Assembly (NCBI GenBank): GCA_028285495.1
Contig: JANQPB010000042.1
Location: 124,001 to 188,000 of the forward strand
Direction: 5' to 3'
DNA from: Acidimicrobiales bacterium
Lineage (GTDB): Bacteria; Actinomycetota; Acidimicrobiia; Acidimicrobiales; SZUA-35
DNA length: 64,000 nucleotides
The notes below the pieces were generated by a model. It ran no database searches. It saw only the letters and a program-made list of their open reading frames with translations, and was not told the DNA's origin. Of the stretch, positions 57,705 to 64,000 are shown in pieces; position 1 is the first letter of the stretch, and each line of letters opens with the position of its first letter. The translations under genes were made by a program, and so were the position numbers.

Positions 57705-57711
57705 CGGAGCC

Positions 57712-58506
57712 GTGACCGACGCCGGCGCAGACCGACCGACCGCCGCCCCGATGCCGGACGAGGCGATCCTCGCCGCCGCCGCAGGCCTGATCGACGGGGC
57801 CGACCGGGTGACCGTCCTGACCGGGGCCGGGATCTCGACCGACTCCCGCATCCCCGACTTCCGGGGCCCGCAGGGGGTCTGGACGAAGAACCCGGGGGCC
57901 GAGAGGAAGGCGACGCTGCAGAACTACCTGGCCGACCCCGAGCTGCGACGTCAGTCGTGGCGGACCCGGCTCGACTCGCCGGTGTGGGCCGCCGAGCCCA
58001 ACCCCGGCCACCGATCCCTGCTGCGGCTCGAGGTGCGGCGCAAGCTCCACCTGCTCATCACCCAGAACATCGACGGCCTGCACCATGCCGCCGGCTCCGA
58101 CCCCGACCGCATCGTCGAGGTCCACGGCAACGTGCGGGAGGTCATGTGCATGAACTGTGACTACCGGGCGCCGATGGCCGAGGCCCTCGACCGCGTCCGT
58201 CTCGGCGAGGAGGACCCGCCGTGCCCCCGATGCGGCGGGATCCTCAAGTCGGCGACGATCAGCTTCGGCCAGAACCTGGTGATCGAGGACATCGAGCGGT
58301 CGAACGACGCCGCCGCCACCTGTGACCTGCTGCTGGCCGTCGGCTCGACGCTCTCGGTGTTCCCGGTCGCCCGTGTCGTCCCGATCGCCAAGACCTCCGG
58401 GGCCCGGGTGGTGATCGTCAACGGCAGCCCGACCGAGATGGACGAGCTGGCCGACGTCGTGGTCCAGGGCTCGATCAGCGACGTGCTCCCGCGCATCCTG
58501 GGTTGA
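57712..58506 (+). CDS. Sir2-family NAD-dependent protein deacylase
   Basis: A 264-aa sirtuin. Motifs: VLTGAGISTDSRIPDFRGPQG (NAD binding), LITQNIDGLHHAAG, EVHGNVREVMC with the catalytic His, a four-Cys zinc site (CMNC then CPRC), ISFGQNL, LAVGSTLSVFPVA and VNGSPTEMDELADVVV. All catalytic parts are present. It would deacetylate proteins such as acyl-CoA synthetases; the acyl-CoA synthetase at 11710 is a possible client. The start is set by the promoter box 7 nt upstream. Confidence 0.92.
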   Translation: MTDAGADRPTAAPMPDEAILAAAAGLIDGADRVTVLTGAGISTDSRIPDFRGPQGVWTKNPGAERKATLQNYLADPELRRQSWRTRLDSPVWAAEPNPGHRSLLRLEVRRKLHLLITQNIDGLHHAAGSDPDRIVEVHGNVREVMCMNCDYRAPMAEALDRVRLGEEDPPCPRCGGILKSATISFGQNLVIEDIERSNDAAATCDLLLAVGSTLSVFPVARVVPIAKTSGARVVIVNGSPTEMDELADVVVQGSISDVLPRILG

Positions 58507-58598
58507 GCAGCGGCCGCCGGGGGAGTGGTGCACGACACAGACGAGGGTGGAATAGCGGCGGCGCCGACCCGGTTAGCCCCAATTGTCGACCCAACCAG

Positions 58599-58604
58599 TA
58601 GGGT
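58599..58604 (+). promoter_or_regulatory. -10 box TAGGGT for the rhodanese-MoeB gene
   Basis: TAGGGT 34 bp before ATG at 58639, in an AT-richer patch; GTGGAGCAG serves as ribosome binding site. Confidence 0.4.
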
Positions 58605-58638
58605 TTTGGTCGGCCCGACACCGTGGAGCAGCTGAACG

Positions 58639-59811
58639 ATGCCAAGTTTCCGTGAACTCCTGGCCGAGACCAAGGCCACCATCGCCGAGACCGACCCCGC
58701 CGGGGCCGAGGCCGCCATGGCCGCCGGAGCCACCCTGGTCGACGTGCGCGAGCCCGACGAGACCGCCCAGGGCGTCGTTCCCGGCTCGGTCCAGATCGTG
58801 CGGGGCAACCTGGAGGCCCAGGTCGAAGCCCGCATCCCCGACAAGTCGACGCCGCTGGTCGTGATGTGCGCCGGCGGGGTCCGATCGGCCTTCGCCACCA
58901 CGACGCTCGAGTCGCTCGGCTACACCGACGTGACGTCGATGGACGGTGGCTTCAACCGCTGGAAGGACGAGGGCCGGGCGTGGGAGGTCCCCAGGACCCT
59001 GACGGCCGACCAGCGCAACCGCTACAGCCGCCACCTCCTCCTGCCCGAGGTCGGCGAGGCCGGCCAGCAGAAGCTCCTGGCGGCGAAGGTCCTCCTGCTC
59101 GGCGCCGGGGGCCTCGGCTCACCGGCCGCGCTCTACCTGGCGGCGGCCGGCGTCGGCACGATCGGCATCATCGACATGGACGTCGTCGACGAGTCCAACC
59201 TGCAGCGCCAGATCCTCCACAACCTCGACCGGGTCGGCGAGCGCAAGGTCGATTCCGCCCGCACGACGCTGGAGGCGATGAACCCCGACCTCGAGGTCAT
59301 CACATTCGACGAGCGGCTCGGTGCCGACAACATCATGGACATCCTCGCCGGCTTCGATGTCGTCGTCGACGGCGCCGACAACTTCCCGAGCCGCTACCTG
59401 CTCAACGACGCCTCGGTGAAGCTCGGCATCCCCGTCGTCCACGGCTCGATCTTCCGCTTCGAGGGCCAGGTCACCGTGTTCGACCCGCTCGACGGTCCGA
59501 CCTACCGGGATCTGCTGCCCGAGCCGCCGCCGCCCGAGCTGGCCCCGAGCTGCGCCGAAGCCGGGGTGCTCGGCGTGCTGCCCGGCATCGTCGGCTCGAT
59601 CCAGGCCCTCGAGGCGATCAAGCTGATCCTCGGGCTCGGCGACTCGCTGCGGGGGCGCCTGCTGGCCTTCGATGCGCTCGAGATGACGTTCCGCGAGTAC
59701 AAGCTCAACGTCGATCCCGCCAACGAGGTGACGCACGTCAACCGGGAGCTGATCAAGGTCACGGAGCTCGACGGGCTCTGCGCCCCCCAGCTCTCGACCG
59801 TCGCCACCTGA
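58639..59811 (+). CDS. Rhodanese-MoeB/ThiF-type sulfur-carrier adenylyltransferase
   Basis: A 390-aa enzyme that adenylates the C-terminus of a ubiquitin-like sulfur carrier (MoaD, ThiS or CysO type) and can hand it sulfur. Residues about 18-115 are a rhodanese with active Cys77 (VVMCAGGVRSAF). The E1-like domain follows: NRYSRHLLLPEVGEAGQQKL, LLLGAGGLGSPAALYL, DVVDESNLQRQILH and PSCAEAGVLGVLPGIVGS. In MoeZ the rhodanese is C-terminal; here it is N-terminal. The first zinc CxxC of MoeB is replaced by T288-Y-R-D291 and no second pair is seen. Confidence 0.9.
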   Translation: MPSFRELLAETKATIAETDPAGAEAAMAAGATLVDVREPDETAQGVVPGSVQIVRGNLEAQVEARIPDKSTPLVVMCAGGVRSAFATTTLESLGYTDVTSMDGGFNRWKDEGRAWEVPRTLTADQRNRYSRHLLLPEVGEAGQQKLLAAKVLLLGAGGLGSPAALYLAAAGVGTIGIIDMDVVDESNLQRQILHNLDRVGERKVDSARTTLEAMNPDLEVITFDERLGADNIMDILAGFDVVVDGADNFPSRYLLNDASVKLGIPVVHGSIFRFEGQVTVFDPLDGPTYRDLLPEPPPPELAPSCAEAGVLGVLPGIVGSIQALEAIKLILGLGDSLRGRLLAFDALEMTFREYKLNVDPANEVTHVNRELIKVTELDGLCAPQLSTVAT

Positions 59812-59860
59812 GCGGACCGGGTCGCTCAGGGGGCGGAAACGAGCATCGACATCCACGGCG

Positions 59861-59884
59861 CCACGTCGCCTGGCTTCGACGTGG
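59861..59884 (+). terminator. Hairpin after the rhodanese-MoeB gene
   Basis: CCACGTCG-CCTGGCTT-CGACGTGG, perfect 8-bp stem, 50 bp after the stop. A longer pairing of ATCCAC with GTGGAT can enclose it. Confidence 0.45.
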
Positions 59885-59934
59885 ATGGCGTTGAAACCCG
59901 CTGAATCACTAGCCTTTTGCCCGGTCCACTGACG

Positions 59935-59962
59935 TTGCGGGCCCGATTCGGTCCGCTACGTT
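59935..59962 (+). promoter_or_regulatory. Promoter of the amidase gene
   Basis: TTGCGG (59935-59940), 16 bp, TACGTT (59957-59962), 19 bp before ATG at 59982. Confidence 0.55.
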
Positions 59963-59981
59963 TTCTCGTATCAGGACTTCG

Positions 59982-62678
59982 ATGGGTTCCGCCGCCCCAT
60001 CGCGCCGACGATGGATCCTCGCGCTCGCCGTGCTCGCGGGCGCGGCCGTCGTCGCGGCCGTACCGTTGCTCGATCGGGCCGGAGCCCCGAGCGGATCCGA
60101 GCGGGCCGGCGGCGCAGCCGACGGCCTCGGCGGCGACCGCGGCGACGGGATCGTCGGGATCGATGCCCGCCCCGGTCGGGTCGTCACCGTCTCGGTGGCG
60201 TTCGAGCCAGGATGGGTCGTGCCCGAGCTGGCGGGCCCCGACAGCGGCGTCACCGCCTCGGGCCTACCGGAGGGTCGCGAGCCGGGGGCCGAGACCGTCG
60301 GCGCAACCGTCGACGTGCCGAGCGGTGCCGAGAGCTTCGTCGTCCGCTCGCCGATCGGGCGGAGCCTGGCCTTCCGTGTCCGCATCGGCGCCACCTGGAC
60401 GCCGTGGAACGGCGTCCACATCGGCGAGGACGAGGCCCCGGACGGTCTCGACGGTGAGGAGGGGGCCGGCGCCGGGCCGCCGGCAGCGATACCGATCCTG
60501 CTGACCCAGGGGGCGCGGACGATCGAGCTCGCCGATCGCTGGGGCGCAGACGAGCCGATCGAGCTCGTCTTCCTCCCCGCCTTCGACGGCCCCGTCGTCG
60601 GCGGGTCGGACGACGGCTTCGATGGGCCGGCCGCACCGGCGCTGGCCGGCGCCGACGCCCCCGCCATCCTTCCCCGCAGCTCGTGGACCTCGGCGACCTG
60701 GGCCAGCTCGAACAGCTCGTGTGGGAGCGGTCCCGGCGTCGCCGACCACCTCCAGGCCGTCATCGTGCACCACACGGTCACCGCCAACGACTACCAGCCG
60801 GACCAGGTCGACGACCTGTTGCGGGCCATCCACTACAGCCACACCCAGATCAACGGCTGGTGCGACATCGGGTACAACTTCGTCGTCGACCGGTTCGGCC
60901 GCATCTGGGAGGCTCGAACCGGGAGCATCGGCCAGTCGGTGATCGGGGGCCACGCCCGCGGCTTCAACCACGGCACGATGGGCGTCGCACTGCTCGGCCA
61001 GCACCACGCCGGCGCCTGGCCACCGGCCGACACCGTCTCGCCGGCCTCCAGGGACGCGGTCGAGGTGCTGGCCAACTGGAAGCTCGGGACCGAGGGCGTC
61101 GACCCTCACGGTCGGACCTGGCTGCGCAACCGTTCCGGCGCCAGCCAGCAGCGCCTGAGCGGCGAGACCTGGCACCACGTGCCGACCGTGCTCGGTCACC
61201 GCGACGTCGGGCTCACCAGCTGCCCCGGGTCGAACGGGATGGAGGTCGTCGCCGAGCTGCCGGACCGCCTCGCCCGCCGGGCCGACACCAGCCTGCCGTA
61301 CGAGTGGGCCGGCTGGCGGGCCAACGACCACGGGCCGGCGTTCGCCGTCGCCGACGCCAGGGGTGGCGTCCGACCCGCCGGCACCGCCGTCCCGTGGTCG
61401 CCGGCACCGAGCGGCACCGGCGGCGGGTCGGTGATCGCCATCGGTGGCAACGTGGCCGGCGGCTACCTGCTGACCTCGTCCGGGGCCCTGCTCGCCTACG
61501 GCGCCGCCCCCGCCCCGGGTGCACCGGTGCCCGCCGGCGGTCCCGTCGACCTCGTCGTCCGCCGCGACGGGTCGAGTGGCTGGCTGCTCGACGGCACCGG
61601 CGTGCTCCGCGGCTTCGGCGGCGCGCCCGACATCAGCTCCGGCGCCGCCGGCCCGGTGGCCGCCGACCTCGACGACGGCGGCCGGGGTCGGGTCCTCACG
61701 GCATCCGGTCAGCTGGTCGGCGTCGGCGGGGCCGCCGGCGCCAGGGTCGACGCCGGCACCTCGACCGTCGTCGACGTGACCTCGTCGCCCGACGGTGGCG
61801 GCTGGGTGCTCGACTCGTCCGGACGGCTGCTCGGCTTCGGCGGCCGGCCGGACCACCGGGTCGACCCGGCGGCGACCCCCGTCGCCGTCGTCGCCGCTCG
61901 GACCGAGCCAGGCGGGTGGGTGCTCGACCGCCACGGGCAGCTGTGGCCCTTCGGCGGCGCCCGCTTCGTCCTCCCGGTCGCCACCGACGCTCGGTCGGGC
62001 GACGCCGTCGACCTCGCCGGGCTCGGGCCGGTCTACGGCGCCCAGTTCCTGGCCAGCTCCGATGCGAGGTGGGCCGGCGCCCTGCACCAGCTGTTCCTCG
62101 GCCGGCCGGCCGCCGACGCCGAGCTCGACGTCACCGTCACCCGCCTGGAACAGGGAGCGGATCGCCTCGACCTGACGACCGAGCTGGCCCGCTCCGACCA
62201 CTGGGCCGGGTCCGAGCTCGACCAGATGTACCGGAACGTGCTCGGCCGGGAGGCCGATCCCGACGGCCGCCGCTACTGGATGGCGCAGATCGGCGCCGGG
62301 CTCAAGCTCCAGGACCTGGGGACCTACTTCTACGGGTCGAGCGAGTACGCCGGAGCCGCCGGTTCCGAGGCCGGCTACGTGCGTGGCCTCTACCTGGCCC
62401 TCCTCGGCCGCGAGCCGGACGCCGATGGGCTGGCCTACTGGGCCGGCGAGCTGACCTCGGGGCGGGCCGAGCCGCCCGACATCGCCGCCGGGTTCTACGC
62501 CTCGATCGAATCCCGCCGTGCCAGGGCGGCCCGTCTTCACCGGCGAATCCTCGGCTCCGACCCGTCCGCCGCCCGCCGCGACGAGCTGGCCGATCGTCTG
62601 GCCGTCATCGGCGACGTCGGTCTCGCCGCCGAGCTCGCCGCCGGCTCCGACTACTACCGGCAGGCCGCCACCGGCTGA
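59982..62678 (+). CDS. Secreted N-acetylmuramoyl-L-alanine amidase with repeat and DUF4214 domains
   Basis: An 898-aa exported cell-wall enzyme. Residues 8-32 are a signal or anchor helix (RRRWILALAVLAGAAVVAAV). A beta-rich region follows, then a PGRP/amidase-2 domain (about 225-430) with zinc ligands His263/His264 (VIVHHTVT), His406 (VLGHRDV) and Cys414 (TSCPG). Residues about 455-665 are repeats of the type GGWVLDSSGRLLGFGG, likely a propeller. Residues about 695-895 hold two or more DUF4214 units (MYRNVLGREADPDGRRYWM, LYLALLGREPDADGLAYWA). The enzyme should cut the lactyl-peptide bond of peptidoglycan; the C-terminal parts may bind the envelope. Confidence 0.92.
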   Translation: MGSAAPSRRRWILALAVLAGAAVVAAVPLLDRAGAPSGSERAGGAADGLGGDRGDGIVGIDARPGRVVTVSVAFEPGWVVPELAGPDSGVTASGLPEGREPGAETVGATVDVPSGAESFVVRSPIGRSLAFRVRIGATWTPWNGVHIGEDEAPDGLDGEEGAGAGPPAAIPILLTQGARTIELADRWGADEPIELVFLPAFDGPVVGGSDDGFDGPAAPALAGADAPAILPRSSWTSATWASSNSSCGSGPGVADHLQAVIVHHTVTANDYQPDQVDDLLRAIHYSHTQINGWCDIGYNFVVDRFGRIWEARTGSIGQSVIGGHARGFNHGTMGVALLGQHHAGAWPPADTVSPASRDAVEVLANWKLGTEGVDPHGRTWLRNRSGASQQRLSGETWHHVPTVLGHRDVGLTSCPGSNGMEVVAELPDRLARRADTSLPYEWAGWRANDHGPAFAVADARGGVRPAGTAVPWSPAPSGTGGGSVIAIGGNVAGGYLLTSSGALLAYGAAPAPGAPVPAGGPVDLVVRRDGSSGWLLDGTGVLRGFGGAPDISSGAAGPVAADLDDGGRGRVLTASGQLVGVGGAAGARVDAGTSTVVDVTSSPDGGGWVLDSSGRLLGFGGRPDHRVDPAATPVAVVAARTEPGGWVLDRHGQLWPFGGARFVLPVATDARSGDAVDLAGLGPVYGAQFLASSDARWAGALHQLFLGRPAADAELDVTVTRLEQGADRLDLTTELARSDHWAGSELDQMYRNVLGREADPDGRRYWMAQIGAGLKLQDLGTYFYGSSEYAGAAGSEAGYVRGLYLALLGREPDADGLAYWAGELTSGRAEPPDIAAGFYASIESRRARAARLHRRILGSDPSAARRDELADRLAVIGDVGLAAELAAGSDYYRQAATG

Positions 62679-62800
62679 CCCATCGGCCGGCCGACCACCC
62701 AACCGCCAACCCGACCCGAACGGGCCCGACTCCCGCCACACCCGCCATGTCTCATCACCTCCACCCTCAACTCACCCCCCGAACCGCCGACCGTGCGCCC

Positions 62801-64000
62801 ATGTCCTGCACAACGTTGGCCACCGATGTCGTCCCGTGCGTGCGGCTCGATCGACCGACCCGCTCGACCCGGCTCCGGATCCGGCTCCGGGTCCTGGCCG
62901 CTGCGGCGGTGGTCGCAGCCGCCCTCGTGCCGGTCCTCGGCCCGCCCCGAGCCGACGCCCAGTCGGGCCCGACCGTCGTCATCGACGGTCGGGGCTGGGG
63001 GCACGGTCGAGGCATGGGGCAGTACGGTGCCCTCGGCTACGCCAGGGACGCCGGCTGGTCGGCCACCCAGATCCTCGACCATTTCTACGGCGGCACCACG
63101 TCCGGGCCCGCGCCGGTCCCCGGCGTCCTCGACCCCGACCGGATCCGGGTCGACCTGGTGGCGATGCGGGGCCGGGACACGATCGTGGCCCTCACCAGCG
63201 GCACCATCCACGCCATGAACGAGGGCGGTGGCACCCTGACCCGGGTCACCGGTGCCCTCCGCCTCGTCGCCACCCCGACCGGGATGGACGTGTACAGCGG
63301 CGCGGGGTGCGACGGGCCGTGGACGGCCGCGCCGGCGGTCGGCGACCACCTGATCCGTATCGAAGCCGAGACCTCCGCAACCGACGAGACCGGCCTGCTC
63401 CAGGCCTGCGCCGGCTCCCGGACCACCTGGTACGAGGGGGAGCTGTGGTCGGCGGCCACGTCGAGGGGGCAGCGGACGCTGAACCTCGTGTCGGTCGAGC
63501 AGTACCTGCGGGGCGTCGTGCCGAACGAGGTCCCCGCCAGTTGGCCCGATGCCACACTCCAGGCCCAGTCCGTGGCCGCCCGGTCCTATGTCCTCGCCGG
63601 CGACACCCGCTGGACGGAGTACGCCGACACCTGCGACTCGACGCTGTGCCAGGTCTACGACGGGCGCTTCACCACCCGCGGTGGCTCCTTCCGCTCGGCC
63701 ACCCACCCGAGCACCGACGCCGCCATCGCCGCCACCACCGGCACGGTCCGGCTCCGCGGCGACGGCTCCGTTGCCCGCACCGAGTTCTCGTCGAGCACCG
63801 GCGGTTGGACCGCCGGCGGCGACTTCCCGGCCGTGGTCGACGAGGGCGACGCGGTCACCGACAATCCGAACGCCCGTTGGCGCACCACGGTCGACCTGTC
63901 CTCGATCGAGGCCACGTACGGGCGGGGCGCCATCGTCGGCATCGCGGTCGTCGAGCGGAACGGGCTCGGGCCGGACGGCGGCCGGGTGATCGAGGCGGAG
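62801..64000 (+). CDS. SpoIID/LytB-domain protein, truncated by the window
   Basis: The first 400 codons of a secreted protein. A long basic N-region (RSTRLRIRLRVLAAAAVVAA) leads into a signal helix ending PPRADAQ. The mature part has GRGWGHGRGMGQYGALGYA and the SpoIID core NLVSVEQYLRGVVPNEVPASWPDATLQAQSVAARSYVLA, TEFSSSTGGWTAGGDFP. SpoIID proteins are lytic transglycosylases acting on denuded glycan, so it probably works with the amidase upstream, which makes such glycan. An in-frame ATG at 62747 would add 18 residues. The gap before it is unusually C-rich on this strand. Confidence 0.88.
   Translation, partial: MSCTTLATDVVPCVRLDRPTRSTRLRIRLRVLAAAAVVAAALVPVLGPPRADAQSGPTVVIDGRGWGHGRGMGQYGALGYARDAGWSATQILDHFYGGTTSGPAPVPGVLDPDRIRVDLVAMRGRDTIVALTSGTIHAMNEGGGTLTRVTGALRLVATPTGMDVYSGAGCDGPWTAAPAVGDHLIRIEAETSATDETGLLQACAGSRTTWYEGELWSAATSRGQRTLNLVSVEQYLRGVVPNEVPASWPDATLQAQSVAARSYVLAGDTRWTEYADTCDSTLCQVYDGRFTTRGGSFRSATHPSTDAAIAATTGTVRLRGDGSVARTEFSSSTGGWTAGGDFPAVVDEGDAVTDNPNARWRTTVDLSSIEATYGRGAIVGIAVVERNGLGPDGGRVIEAE

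Noticed and set aside
62679..62800. C-rich gap before the SpoIID gene as a possible Rho site or RNA gene
   Set aside because: Strand bias is clear, but no structure or conserved motif was found; too weak to call.

Overview
The window is about 70% G+C by eye and almost fully coding. It reads as chromosomal DNA of a free-living actinobacterium. Four things point there: a Ku plus LigD-type polymerase pair, a homodimeric AceE-type pyruvate dehydrogenase E1, acyl-CoA carboxylase subunits of actinobacterial type, and many start codons preceded by a TANNNT box at a distance that implies leaderless mRNAs. The amidase with DUF4214 repeats beside a SpoIID/LytB protein, and the TRAP transporter, make class Acidimicrobiia (Ilumatobacter/Iamia relatives) my best guess, which is an inference. 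I see no rRNA, tRNA, CRISPR array, insertion sequence, prophage or integration site.

Layout. 1-2942: 5' part of an FtsX-like ABC permease (minus). 3125-7665: acyl-CoA carboxylase beta and alpha subunits with a coupled hydrolase. 7699-11575: DUF2461, a small membrane protein, PlsC, a BLUF photoreceptor, a short HTH regulator divergent from an SRPBCC protein, and a hypothetical. 11710-14063: acyl-CoA synthetase and DsbA-like protein. 14169-17103: coiled-coil protein, tandem GT2 glycosyltransferase and sulfotransferase, probably surface-glycan genes. 17265-20058: FolE, then a minus operon of two class I amidotransferases and a Nudix hydrolase. 20162-25469: SMP-30 protein, acyl-CoA dehydrogenase, glutamine-synthetase-family ligase, homoserine-kinase-like protein, lipoprotein protease. 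25550-29519: TRAP transporter dctQMP with a leader peptide. 29676-34939: membrane-anchored hypothetical, acyl-CoA dehydrogenase, Phd/PIN toxin-antitoxin pair, DUF805, Nei-type glycosylase, FAD oxidoreductase. 34940-35431: a gene-poor stretch with a striking Shine-Dalgarno-like element and a strong hairpin. 35432-42218: small protein, hydrolase, AceE, RNase H-SLOG fusion, J-like protein, SRPBCC and a TIGR01777 epimerase. 42385-47427: small membrane peptide, lipoamide dehydrogenase, E2 acyltransferase and a LipB-LipA fusion. 47465-53745: membrane and hypothetical proteins, asparaginase, M24 peptidase, Ku, LigD-type PolDom. 53812-64000: leucyl aminopeptidase, polyprenyl glycosylphosphotransferase, Sir2, rhodanese-MoeB, amidase, and a SpoIID/LytB protein cut by the window end.

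How the genes fit together. The clearest theme is 2-oxoacid dehydrogenase chemistry and lipoylation. AceE (E1), Lpd (E3) and a single-lipoyl E2 lie within 10 kb of one gene that encodes both octanoyl transfer (LipB) and sulfur insertion (LipA), so the window can build and lipoylate most of a pyruvate or 2-oxoglutarate dehydrogenase complex. A second theme is acyl-CoA metabolism (carboxylase, synthetase, two dehydrogenases, PlsC, TRAP uptake). A third is the cell envelope (GT2, sulfotransferase, glycosylphosphotransferase, amidase, SpoIID).

The most unusual items are the LipB-LipA fusion, the RNase HI-SLOG fusion, two short leader peptides whose stop codons overlap the GTG starts of dctQ and lpd, the leaderless-promoter pattern, the element at 35039-35344, and several near-perfect palindromes in promoter regions.
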